A DNA stretch of 64,000 nt, from contig NZ_CP017715.1 in the NCBI RefSeq assembly GCF_001854125.1, positions 3,162,001-3,226,000 on the forward strand. The letters run 5' to 3'. Below the pieces are notes generated by a model. It worked only from the letters and a program-made list of their open reading frames with translations. It made no database searches and was not told the DNA's origin. The stretch comes from Marinobacter salinus. GTDB lineage: Bacteria; Pseudomonadota; Gammaproteobacteria; Pseudomonadales; Oleiphilaceae. This document shows positions 36,263-44,637 of the stretch, one piece after another (position 1 is the first letter of the stretch; each line of letters starts with the position of its first letter). The translations under genes and the position numbers were made by a program.

Positions 36263-37911
36263 TTATTCCGGAATGCGAAGCTGGTTATTCACAAACACGA
36301 TCCGGTCACCGGACTCCGGGTCAGGATCAATGTCCGGCAGATTGGCTTCAGACAAAGGCGTGCCAATGTCACCCCGAGGCAGGGTTCTGACGACCTGACT
36401 AGGCGGCAATGGCTGTTTGTTTTTTAACGTCGCCCATACCAGGTCCAGTGCCTGGAAGTAGTAGTGGTGGAGTGGCACATAACGATCGGCTACGCCCGGG
36501 AACCCGTTCATTCCCCCGGCAATGGCATCGGCACGGACCGCCTCCTCACCCTCAAGCGGCGCACCGGTTACGGCGTTGCTATCCTGGGCCAGGCTCCGCA
36601 GACACAACAGGGCGTCCAGACCATAGTCCGGCTGACTGGAGCTGGGAGAGACGCTGGCGGCCAGGTGGGTTGGCTGCCCCTCGGCCCCGTCGTATACGAT
36701 ATTGACACCAGCCGTCGGTGGAATCCCGTTGCTGGCCGAGAAAAGCGCTGCTTCCGCTCCAGCCGGCAGGGGCTGAAACGCTCCGGCGCCATCGGTCGCC
36801 GCCAGACTCAGGTCACATAGCCGGGCCTCGACGGCCGCCCGGCCATAGGCATTGGCGTAGGTCATGGAAATGCTCTGGGCAACAGCCAGGCCGAAGTGCA
36901 CCGGGGCGAGAAGGTTCTGCTCCGGCTGGATAGCGAACTCCTCGTTCAGCATGCGGAGTGCATCGGTAGCCCGGTCATCCAGAGTCGCGCCGCTGACCAG
37001 CCCCTTGTTGGCGAGCGAGTTACAGATGTTCTCGCCAATGGCGGGAGGATTGAAAACACCGTTCAGGGGCGCATCATCACGAATGGCCGGGGCCTGATTA
37101 GCGCACCCCTGCCACACTGCCAGTGCGGTCGTGTAATCCAGCAGGCTACGGCTGTGATTGGAAATGACCGGGCCGTCGCCCTGACGAATACTGAAGCCGG
37201 TATCAACCTCCGGATTCACATTTGGCTCCGACACCGCCACACCGTCGATCAGGTCATGCTTGTCCTGTTCCGCGGCCCGGACCGAAGAGCCGCCACCATT
37301 GGAGACACTGGATGCAATCACCAGCGTATTCTTCGGTGTGATTGTGATCAGGGTTTCCCCGTTACCCAGCTCACGGCCAAACTTTGCATTGAGCACATAG
37401 AAGCCGAACTCAATGGACTGCAGGACATGAAGCCCCCAGTCCGCTTCGGGATTGGCTTTGGAGTGAGCGTGTTTCCATGCGAAACGATCAGGCCAGCTGG
37501 CACTGAAATCGGCCCTTTCACTATCAGTCAGATCTGCACGGAACTGGACTGTTTCGTCGGCGCTGGTCAGTGTTCCATCCAGTCTCTGGGCAGAATCGGT
37601 TTCCAGGTTGTGCGAACCGGTCCCGGTACCCTGATGTCCACCAGCGCACGGTAGTTATTGTAAATGGCCAGTCGCCGCAGCTCGGCAGAAGTGGGATTGA
37701 CTGGATCATCGAACGACGGCGCGGCACCAGCAAGCCCCGAAGCCCCCAGACCGGCGGTCAGCAAATCATCGGTAATGCCATCGTACCCTGTCTGTTCAAT
37801 CTCGCCCATGACAAAGTCAGGTACTTTGTTAAAGGGTGTCAGGTCTTCTTTACAGGCACTCAGGGTGAACCCTGTAGTACCGATCAGAATGCAGAGTATT
37901 AAACGTTTCAT
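36263..37911 (-). pseudogene. D-(-)-3-hydroxybutyrate oligomer hydrolase, broken by a frameshifting internal deletion
   Basis: Lipoprotein hydrolase that splits 3-hydroxybutyrate oligomers. From ATG 37911 a signal ends in the lipobox LSAC and the N-terminal domain reads normally to ALVDIR; this frame then stops at 37567. From about 37640 the next frame resumes with [19 protein letters not shown] and continues without a stop to 36263, including the nucleophile region [11 protein letters not shown] and the C-terminal [14 protein letters not shown]. From recollection of the family (about 690-700 aa), some 140-150 residues between these blocks are missing, and the total length is not a multiple of three. 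So the gene looks disabled unless the junction is an assembly error. Its sigma-54 promoter and two activator sites remain upstream. Confidence 0.85.
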
Positions 37912-37977
37912 GGTCGTTCCCTGTTTGTTGTTTTTAATAATCGGGCCAGGCACCAGGCCAGGACCGGAGAAACGCCA

Positions 37978-37993
37978 TGCGGATCCTATGCCA
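37978..37993 (-). promoter_or_regulatory. sigma-54 promoter of the oligomer hydrolase gene
   Basis: Minus-strand TGGCATAGGATCCGCA: GG and GC are 12 bases apart (complements at 37991-37992 and 37979-37980). The -24 element TGGCAT is identical to that of the dctP promoter. It lies 67 bp upstream of the start codon. Confidence 0.7.
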
Positions 37994-38056
37994 ATACCTT
38001 ACGACATTGATTTTTATAAGATATTTTCACAACTCGTTGAAATAAAGGACGGCTTG

Positions 38057-38072
38057 ATCCGGAAATCCGGAC
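38057..38072. promoter_or_regulatory. activator site 1 upstream of the hydrolase
   Basis: ATCCGGAAATCCGGAC, 16 bp, centred about 73 bp upstream of the -24 element, almost the same distance as at dctP. Confidence 0.6.
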
Positions 38073-38129
38073 AGTCAACGGTCGCATTGAGAGAGAAAGG
38101 TCTTCCCGAGCAGGCGCTCAGGACAAAAT

Positions 38130-38145
38130 GTCCTGTATTCCGGAC
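38130..38145. promoter_or_regulatory. activator site 2 upstream of the hydrolase
   Basis: GTCCTGTATTCCGGAC, 16 bp, centred 73 bp (seven helical turns) from site 1. Its left half also forms AGGACAAAATGTCCT with the bases just before it. Confidence 0.6.
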
Positions 38146-38169
38146 GCCGTATGGATAATCGGACAATCG

Positions 38170-38193
38170 CCCGCAGAGGACCGCCTCTGCGGG
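38170..38193. terminator. hairpin downstream of the DUF6164 gene
   Basis: CCCGCAGAGG (38170-38179) and CCTCTGCGGG (38184-38193) pair perfectly around ACCG, 14 bp after the DUF6164 stop on the minus strand. The T-content after it is low. It separates that gene from the hydrolase regulatory region. Confidence 0.6.
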
Positions 38194-38206
38194 CCGTTTC
38201 AGCCGT

Positions 38207-38569
38207 TTAACCGAGACGAATAAAAGGCAGGAGACTCAGGCCGACGATGACCAGAATGGCGATACAGGCGGCGAGGGTTCGCAAGGGTTTGCGACTGAGC
38301 ATAAACCAGAAGCCACCGGTTTCACCCCGTGCCCGGCGTTCCTCATAAGTGCGCCGCTGATTCTCGAAACGTTGCCGTTGATAGTCCTCAAGCAGAGCTC
38401 TTGCCCGTGCCGCCTGATCATCATCATGCACCCAGAAGCCCCCCATACTGATGCCCCAGCGACTGGGTGGAGTCTCGTAATACGGCACCTCATGAGCTTC
38501 AAGCAGGGCACGGATTTCGTCCGCCTCGTCGTCAGGCACAAAGCGCAGGTTCATCAAGTGGTGAGGCAT
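38207..38569 (-). CDS. DUF6164 family protein with C-terminal membrane anchor
   Basis: 120 aa. A soluble N-terminal part (MNLRFVPDDEADEIRALLE, where short blocks MNLRFVPDDEADEI and YETPPSRWGISMGGFWV are distinctive) resembles putative signal-transducing DUF2007-like folds, followed by a charged helix and one membrane segment (about 97-116). Function unknown; the family is common in gammaproteobacteria. Divergent from the DUF2868 gene by 87 bp. Confidence 0.8.
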   Translation of the reverse strand: MPHHLMNLRFVPDDEADEIRALLEAHEVPYYETPPSRWGISMGGFWVHDDDQAARARALLEDYQRQRFENQRRTYEERRARGETGGFWFMLSRKPLRTLAACIAILVIVGLSLLPFIRLG

Positions 38570-38656
38570 GGTAACTCGTTGTCTGGTATCGGGAGCGGGA
38601 ATGCCTATATCCTAGCATCAATGATTGACTGACCGAATTCACAACCGGACCACCGC

Positions 38657-40069
38657 ATGACCGAAAGACCCCTCCGCCTGCTGCTGGACTTTGACGCCCA
38701 AGCGCAACGGGACAAGGAACAGCCACCAGCGTTTCTCCATCGCCGGGACCGGAAGTTTGCGCTGGTTTGCAAGGAACAGGGATTTGCCCCGGACGCAGCC
38801 CGGTGGCTGAACCATATGAAGCGTCTGGCCGGGCCCGGCGCATCAGCGCAAGCCGGCGAGCATACGCTTACATTATGGCGCCGCATAAACGCCGGCTTTG
38901 CCGGCACAGGGGTCGTATTTGGCATTTTTACGATGCTGGGTCTGCTCTTTTATGACGGCGGCCAACGCATAAATATTACCCTGTTTCTTGCCTTCGTGTT
39001 GTTCCAGCTGGTACTGGCACTGTTCACCAGTATTCAGTCGTTGGCAGGATGGCAGCCGTGGCACTGGCTGCTCCGGCGCCTGAACAGCAGCCCGACAAAA
39101 GGTGTTGCCCACAGGCTACACCCAGCTCTGATGGCCCGGGCTGCACATCTGGGCGGGTTTTGCTTTGCTCTCGCCGGTCTGTTCACCTTGCTGGTGCTGG
39201 TGGTGGTTCAGGACCTCGCCTTTGGCTGGAGTACGACGCTGGACACGGGCTCTGGAAGCTACCACCGATTGCTAACGGCCGTGGCAGCCCCCTGGGCCTG
39301 GTTATGGCCGGCTGCGGTACCGGATCCCGGATTGGTGGAAGCCACCCGCTTTTTCCGCGCCGAACCCGGCAGCGGGGGACTCAATCCCGAGGTCTGGGGG
39401 CAGTGGTGGCCTTTTGTCACCATGCTCTGGGCGACCTGGGTCCTGTTGCCCCGCCTGCTCCTGTTCATTCTGGCCTCTGCGCTGATTCGGCACAAAGCCC
39501 GCCAGCAGCTGAACAGCCATCCGGCCATGCACGCCCTGCTTTATCGCATGGAAACGCCGGCCCTGGACACGGGTATCGAACGCAACGATGCCCGCGACCT
39601 CCCTGATACCGACACTCGCAGCAACCTGCGCCCTCTTCCGGATAGTGACACGCTGGTGTGCTGGGCAGGGGCTTGTGAACCGGAACTGCCCGAGCCCCTC
39701 CGTTCCGGAAAACACCTGATCCTCAAGGCCGGAGGCCGTGCCAGCCTCACCGACGACCAGCGGGTCCTGAACCAGGTTGCAGAGCAGGCAGCACATACAG
39801 CGGATAAAGCTGTCCTTGTAGTAACCCGCTGCTGGCAACCACCAACCGGCGAGCTTCAGGACTTTCTGGAAGCTGGCCAAACGCTCTGGCCGGCGGGAAT
39901 CCGGGTGGTGCTTGTGCCACTCGCTGCTGACATCAACCAGGTGCCTCCACTCCATCAGATCCAGCCATGGTTGCGTTTTGCCGAGCGTCTGGGACACGAT
40001 TTTGTGATGGTCTCACTGCCTGAGCTGGACTTGCAGACCCAGGATGCAGCCAGCAAGGAGTTACCATGA
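38657..40069 (+). CDS. DUF2868 family membrane protein
   Basis: 470 aa with four membrane helices: two at about 80-120, one near 165-185 and one near 255-280, and a large cytoplasmic C-terminal region (about 300-470) with Rossmann-like alternation (DTLVCWAGACEPELPE, DKAVLVVTRCWQPP). Function unknown. The last codons overlap the start of the next gene, a DUF3482 GTPase, by ATGA; the two occur together across proteobacteria and probably form a membrane protein-GTPase complex. Confidence 0.88.
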   Translation: MTERPLRLLLDFDAQAQRDKEQPPAFLHRRDRKFALVCKEQGFAPDAARWLNHMKRLAGPGASAQAGEHTLTLWRRINAGFAGTGVVFGIFTMLGLLFYDGGQRINITLFLAFVLFQLVLALFTSIQSLAGWQPWHWLLRRLNSSPTKGVAHRLHPALMARAAHLGGFCFALAGLFTLLVLVVVQDLAFGWSTTLDTGSGSYHRLLTAVAAPWAWLWPAAVPDPGLVEATRFFRAEPGSGGLNPEVWGQWWPFVTMLWATWVLLPRLLLFILASALIRHKARQQLNSHPAMHALLYRMETPALDTGIERNDARDLPDTDTRSNLRPLPDSDTLVCWAGACEPELPEPLRSGKHLILKAGGRASLTDDQRVLNQVAEQAAHTADKAVLVVTRCWQPPTGELQDFLEAGQTLWPAGIRVVLVPLAADINQVPPLHQIQPWLRFAERLGHDFVMVSLPELDLQTQDAASKELP

Positions 40070-41496
40070 CATCGGCACCCACCTTTGCGGTTGTAGGGCA
40101 CCCCAACAAGGGCAAATCCAGTGTTGTCGCCACCCTTTCCCAGAATGATGGAATCGCCGTTGCGCTGGAACCGGGCACCACCCGGAAACGACAGGCCTAC
40201 CCCCTGTCCGTCGATGGCCGGATCCTTTACACCCTGGTAGACACGCCTGGCTTTCAGCGCCCACGACGGGTGCTGGAGTGGTTGGAGGCTCACAGCATTT
40301 CAGCGTCCGACCACGCCGAAACCGTCAGGTCTTTTGTTACCCAGCATCAGGGTGACGGCCGGTTTACCGACGAATGCGAACTGCTCAAACCTCTGGTTGA
40401 AGGTGCCGGTATCATCTATGTGGTGGACGGTTCAGTCCCCTACAGCGCGGAGCATGAAGCAGAAATGACGATACTGCGCTGGACCGGACGCCCGAGCCTC
40501 GCGCTGATTAATAGTATTGGTGCCGACGATTACAGCGACATCTGGCAGGCGGCCCTTGGCCAGTTTTTTCAGGTGGTACGCAAGTTCGATGCTGTTCGCG
40601 CCCCTTTCGAGCAACATCTCGGCTTGTTGCGGGCATTTGGCCAACTGGAACCGGACTGGGAACACCCCCTGGAACAGGCGACCCATTTCCTGTCCGAACA
40701 ACGGCAATATCGACGCCAGCAGTCCGCCGCACTGATCGCTGGTGCTCTGGAAGACATGATGTCATTCCGGGAAAAGCGCACCCTGACCAGTGGCCAGGCC
40801 GCTGACGTCAGTGATGGCTCCCTTGCCAGGCAGTTACGCCAGAGTTGGTACCGCCATCAGCGACAACGGGAGCAGGCCCTGCGTGTGGCTATTGAGCATC
40901 TCTACCAGCACCAGCGCATCCATCGCCAGGAAGCCGAGCTGGAATGGCACAGTAAGCACGACCTGTTCTCTGAAGACAGCCGCAGAACCTGGGCTGTCAG
41001 CAAGCGCTATCTCGCGACAGCTGGCTTTGGCGCCGGCGCGGTCAGCGGTGCCGGGATTGATGCGCTCACTCTGGGCCACTCCCTGGGCACCGGCGCCCTG
41101 GTGGGCGGACTGATCGGCGCCGCCGGCAGTTATTTTTATGGCGACCGGCTTATGTTGCCGGCACTGAACATCGGAGTTTTGAAAGACGGATTGAAAACCG
41201 CCACGTTCGGGCCTGTACAGGACAGTCAATTCGGCTATGTTGTATTGGGGAGGGCGGTGGATCACTGGTGGCATATCAGCCAACGGAACCATGCCGGACG
41301 CGGTTTTCTGGACCTGGAACCGGCGGATCATCACTGGCTCGAAAGCCTCGACAAGAAAAGTCGGCAGGATATCCAGCAGGCCTTCGACAAGCGCCGGAAA
41401 GGCCGGCCGCTCGATGACCGGCAGCGCCGTAAGTTCATCGCCGCTATCGGGCAAAGCATGGCCGCTTACGACGAATGGCGCTTGAATCAGACCTGA
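40066..41496 (+). CDS. DUF3482 family GTPase
   Basis: 476 aa. N-terminal Era/TrmE-type G domain: G1 GHPNKGKSS (residues 10-18), G3 DTPGFQRP, and a G4 position that reads NSIG instead of NKxD, so guanine selectivity may be altered. The C-terminal half contains long helices (about 215-300) and a Gly/Ala-rich hydrophobic stretch (about 320-365) that may contact the membrane or insert in it, as in some dynamin-like or colicin-like helices. Translationally coupled to the DUF2868 protein upstream. Biological role not known. Confidence 0.88.
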   Translation: MTSAPTFAVVGHPNKGKSSVVATLSQNDGIAVALEPGTTRKRQAYPLSVDGRILYTLVDTPGFQRPRRVLEWLEAHSISASDHAETVRSFVTQHQGDGRFTDECELLKPLVEGAGIIYVVDGSVPYSAEHEAEMTILRWTGRPSLALINSIGADDYSDIWQAALGQFFQVVRKFDAVRAPFEQHLGLLRAFGQLEPDWEHPLEQATHFLSEQRQYRRQQSAALIAGALEDMMSFREKRTLTSGQAADVSDGSLARQLRQSWYRHQRQREQALRVAIEHLYQHQRIHRQEAELEWHSKHDLFSEDSRRTWAVSKRYLATAGFGAGAVSGAGIDALTLGHSLGTGALVGGLIGAAGSYFYGDRLMLPALNIGVLKDGLKTATFGPVQDSQFGYVVLGRAVDHWWHISQRNHAGRGFLDLEPADHHWLESLDKKSRQDIQQAFDKRRKGRPLDDRQRRKFIAAIGQSMAAYDEWRLNQT

Positions 41497-41546
41497 AAGG
41501 GATGTTTATACTGTCGGGCTATTCCATCACGCAATGAGGAATGCTA

Positions 41547-41942
41547 ATGAAAATCGTACGAGTGCAAGACATTATCGGTACCGAGCGCGAAGTGACCGGC
41601 CCGGGCTGGACCAGCCGCCGGATGCTGCTGAAAAAAGACGGCATGGGTTTCTCGTTTCACGAGACCATCATCCCGGCAGGTGCCGAACTGAACCTCTGGT
41701 ACAAGCATCACCTGGAAGCCGTGTACTGCGTTGCCGGTAACGGCAAAATCCTGGACAAGGCCACCGGTGAAACCCACGAGATCACCGACGGCACCCTGTA
41801 CGCACTCGACAAGCACGATCAGCACACCTTGTACGGTGGTACCGAAGACATGCGTCTGATCTGCGCCTTCAACCCGCCAGTTACGGGTCGCGAAGTCCAC
41901 GACGAAGATGGTGCCTATCTCCCGGATACCGGCGAAGACTGA
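41547..41942 (+). CDS. ectC: L-ectoine synthase
   Basis: Cupin-fold enzyme (131 aa) that cyclises N-gamma-acetyl-diaminobutyrate to the osmolyte ectoine. The start at 41547 has GAGGA six bases upstream; an ATG at 41541 overlaps that site and is less likely. [22 protein letters not shown] (in parts GFSFHETI and [14 protein letters not shown]) and [12 protein letters not shown] supply the metal and substrate residues of EctC. No ectA, ectB or ask_ect is adjacent, so this is a solitary copy; the rest of the pathway must be elsewhere or the enzyme uses imported precursor. Confidence 0.95.
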   Translation: MKIVRVQDIIGTEREVTGPGWTSRRMLLKKDGMGFSFHETIIPAGAELNLWYKHHLEAVYCVAGNGKILDKATGETHEITDGTLYALDKHDQHTLYGGTEDMRLICAFNPPVTGREVHDEDGAYLPDTGED

Positions 41943-41953
41943 TCCCGTCCGCT

Positions 41954-43156
41954 GTGGCTGATTCCGGAGCCGCACACACACCGCCACCGCCAGCCCGACT
42001 GCTGCCGGTGGCGGTTTTGCTATGGCTGGCAGGCGTTTACCTCCGTATTCCTGTTCTGGTCGCTCCCCCCCTGGCGCCCTTCATCAGTGACGAATTGGGT
42101 TTATCCCAGGCCCTGACGGGCGCATTGACCACCCTCCCCATCCTGATGCTGGCCATCGGCTCCATGCCTGGCTCTCTGTCCATCGCCCGAATCGGACCAC
42201 GCAACACCCTGGCACTGGCCATGGTGATCATGGTTGCAGGTTCCGCCGGCCGTGGCCTGGTGCCCGACACCCTGACCCTGATGATTGCCAGTGGGGTGAT
42301 GGGTTTCGGTGTTGCCATGATGCAGCCGGCCCTGCCTGCGTTACTACCAAGATGGCTTGAACCGCACCACCTGGCTCTCGGCTCAGCGATTTATATGAAC
42401 GGTATGCTGATGGGCGAGTTTATCGGTGCCGGCATCACCCTGCCGGTGCTCATGCCACTGCTGGACAATAGCTGGCGAGCAACCCTTCTGGCGTGGTCCT
42501 TACCCGCACTGCTGGTCGCTGCAGCCCTGTTCCTGCCCAAACGGGACCGGGCCAGACCCGTCCGGAAAGTCGCCTGGCTGCCCGACTGGAACAACCCTCT
42601 GACCCTGAGAATCGGACTCTTGCTGGGCCTCTCCGGCTCCATGTTTTTTGGCCTCAACGCCTACATGGGAAACCTGCTGGAACGACAGGGGCAATTCGAA
42701 AAACTCCCGGATGCCCTGTTCTGGTACAACCTTGCCCAGGTATTCGCCTCCCTGATCATGCTGAAAATGGCCCGCTACTGGGTGGGCCGCCGCAGCGTCA
42801 TCGCCGCCCTGGCCAGCATCAGCATCCTGGGAGCCATCGGCGCCGTCATCCTCTCCGGCTGGTGGTCCATCATCAGCGCCACACTGATGAGCCTGGTCGC
42901 CGGCATGCTCCTGATCCTCCTCGTGGCCATACCGCCACTTGTCGTCTCAGCGGCCGAAACCGGCCGCCTCTCAGCTGGCACGTTTCTCGTCGGCTACACC
43001 CTGGCCTTCTCCGTCCCCATGCTCGGCGGCGTCCTCGCCGACTGGACCGGCGACGCCCGCCACGCCTTATTGGTCATCATCAGCTACAGCCTGCTGGTCC
43101 TGCCCCTGGCCTTCACCCTGGATCTGGAACGAAAAAAGGGCCAGCCCGAAGGCTGA
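41954..43156 (+). CDS. MFS transporter, CynX/NimT-like
   Basis: 400 aa, twelve hydrophobic segments, GTG start 11 bases after ectC. The N-terminal RIPVLVAPPLAPFISDELGLS block and the TLPILMLAIGSMPG loop are typical of the cyanate/2-nitroimidazole transporter branch. Substrate unknown; its closeness to ectC raises the possibility of compatible-solute or precursor transport, but only by position. Confidence 0.85.
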   Translation: MADSGAAHTPPPPARLLPVAVLLWLAGVYLRIPVLVAPPLAPFISDELGLSQALTGALTTLPILMLAIGSMPGSLSIARIGPRNTLALAMVIMVAGSAGRGLVPDTLTLMIASGVMGFGVAMMQPALPALLPRWLEPHHLALGSAIYMNGMLMGEFIGAGITLPVLMPLLDNSWRATLLAWSLPALLVAAALFLPKRDRARPVRKVAWLPDWNNPLTLRIGLLLGLSGSMFFGLNAYMGNLLERQGQFEKLPDALFWYNLAQVFASLIMLKMARYWVGRRSVIAALASISILGAIGAVILSGWWSIISATLMSLVAGMLLILLVAIPPLVVSAAETGRLSAGTFLVGYTLAFSVPMLGGVLADWTGDARHALLVIISYSLLVLPLAFTLDLERKKGQPEG

Positions 43157-43162
43157 CCCTTT
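43135..43162. terminator. hairpin over the MFS stop codon
   Basis: AAAGGGCCAGCC and GGCTGACCCTTT pair with one mismatch around CGAA. A-rich sequence precedes it, so on the minus strand it has a T-tail and would stop transcripts coming from the decarboxylase gene. Confidence 0.65.
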
Positions 43163-43195
43163 CAAAAGAAACCCACATCCACGCTGACAGGCCGT

Positions 43196-43276
43196 GGGGT
43201 GAGAGTACATTTCCCGCCAGAAATGGATGTCTGAGCGAAGCGAGTTCCATTTCCAAGGGAAATGTACCCTCACCCC
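43196..43276. repeat. variable-arm hairpin repeat, copy 1
   Basis: Long intergenic inverted repeat between convergent genes. Outer arms GGGGTGAGAGTACATTTCCC (43196-43215) and its complement (43257-43276) match at 19 of 20. The inner core reads CGCCAGAAATGGATGTCTG, then AGCGAAGCGAGTTCCATTTC, and contains AAATGGA/TCCATTT around a GCGAAGC mini-hairpin. Copies 2 and 3 share the core but have unrelated arms. Confidence 0.85.
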
Positions 43277-43292
43277 GCAGCCGCCACCAAGC

Positions 43293-44468
43293 TTAGATGT
43301 AGTAGTCCTTCAACGGAGGAAACCCGTTAAACTCAATAGCACTGTAAGTCGTGGTATAAGCACCGGTCGAAAGCCAGTACATCCGATCCCCGATCGCCAG
43401 ATTCAGCGGCAACGGGTGCTTGTGATGCTCATACATGATGTCCGCACTGTCACAGGTCGGACCCGCAATCACACAGTCTTCACCTTCACCCACCTTGTCC
43501 GTCCAGATCGGAAACTTGATCGCCTCATCCAGAGTCTCGATCAGACCGGAAAACTTGCCCACATCGGTGAACACCCAGCGGTGTAACGCCGTGCGCGACT
43601 TCCGGGAAATCAGCACCACCTCACTCACCAGCACACCGGCATTGGAAATCAGAGACCGGCCAGGCTCGATAATAATCTCCGGAAGATCCGCTCCGAAATC
43701 CTCGTGCAGGAAACGGGAAATTTCCTCGGCATACACCTTTAGCTCGTTTGTGCGGGTGATGTAGTTGGCCGGAAAACCACCGCCCATATTGATCATCTTC
43801 AGCTCGATACCGTCTTCTTCCTTCAGACGCTCGAAAATCACCTTCACCTTGCTCAGTGCCGCATCCCAGGCGCCGATCTCACGCTGCTGGGAACCCACGT
43901 GAAATGACACACCATAGGGCACCAGCCCCAGGTCACGGGCCAGGATCAGCAGATCCATAGCCATATCGGTCTGGCAGCCAAACTTGCGGGACAGCGGCCA
44001 GTCAGCCGTCAAAGTGCCCTCGGTCAGGATCCGCACATACACCTTTGACCCCGGCGCTGCCTTGGCAATATTGCGAAGGTCGGCTTCGGAATCCGTCGCA
44101 AACATGCGAACACCTTTTTCGTAAAAAGTGCGAACATCCCTCGCCTTCTTGATGGTGTTGCCGAAACTGATACGGTCACCGGTCACACCCAGGGCCATCA
44201 CCTTGTCCAACTCGTACACCGACGCGATATCAAAACTTGCGCCCTTGTCACGCAGCATGGTCAGAATCTGCGGAGCAGGGTTGGCCTTTACTGCATAAAA
44301 GACCTTGGCATAAGGAAACCCTTCCACCAGCTCGCTGTATTGACGGTCGACAGTAGCGGTATCAATCACCACAAAAGGCGTTTCCCTGGTATCGGCAAAG
44401 GCCTTGATCCGGCTAAAAGTCTCGGCGTCGTAGTAATCAGCAATATTGGCGTTGGCTGGCTCGGTCAT
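43293..44468 (-). CDS. ornithine/lysine decarboxylase, type III PLP fold
   Basis: 391 aa from ATG 44468, with GGAGGG upstream; the long upstream reading is not credible. Fold-type III (alanine-racemase-like) decarboxylase of the eukaryotic ODC type, making putrescine and/or cadaverine. The PLP lysine is in YAVKANP, the glycine loop in MGGGFPANY, and the active-site Cys-Asp in GPTCDSADIMYE. Family members act on both ornithine and lysine; the preference is not obvious. Ends at copy 1 of the hairpin repeat. Confidence 0.92.
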   Translation of the reverse strand: MTEPANANIADYYDAETFSRIKAFADTRETPFVVIDTATVDRQYSELVEGFPYAKVFYAVKANPAPQILTMLRDKGASFDIASVYELDKVMALGVTGDRISFGNTIKKARDVRTFYEKGVRMFATDSEADLRNIAKAAPGSKVYVRILTEGTLTADWPLSRKFGCQTDMAMDLLILARDLGLVPYGVSFHVGSQQREIGAWDAALSKVKVIFERLKEEDGIELKMINMGGGFPANYITRTNELKVYAEEISRFLHEDFGADLPEIIIEPGRSLISNAGVLVSEVVLISRKSRTALHRWVFTDVGKFSGLIETLDEAIKFPIWTDKVGEGEDCVIAGPTCDSADIMYEHHKHPLPLNLAIGDRMYWLSTGAYTTTYSAIEFNGFPPLKDYYI

Positions 44469-44637
44469 GGATGGTGTGTCCCTCCACAGGGAAAATGGAT
44501 ATAAAAAGGGGGCTACAGCATGGCTGCAACCCCCGTTATTTTCGTGATCATCAGGCTTTTCCCGGGGCCCGGATATGAGGATATCTACCCATGGGTCAGG
44601 GGCGCAGGAGCATCCATTTCTGGCATGAAAAACAGCG

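Noticed and set aside
36263..37911. Two independent genes instead of one broken hydrolase
   Set aside because: The two frames encode consecutive parts of one protein family and the downstream frame has no ribosome site or start at its homology boundary.
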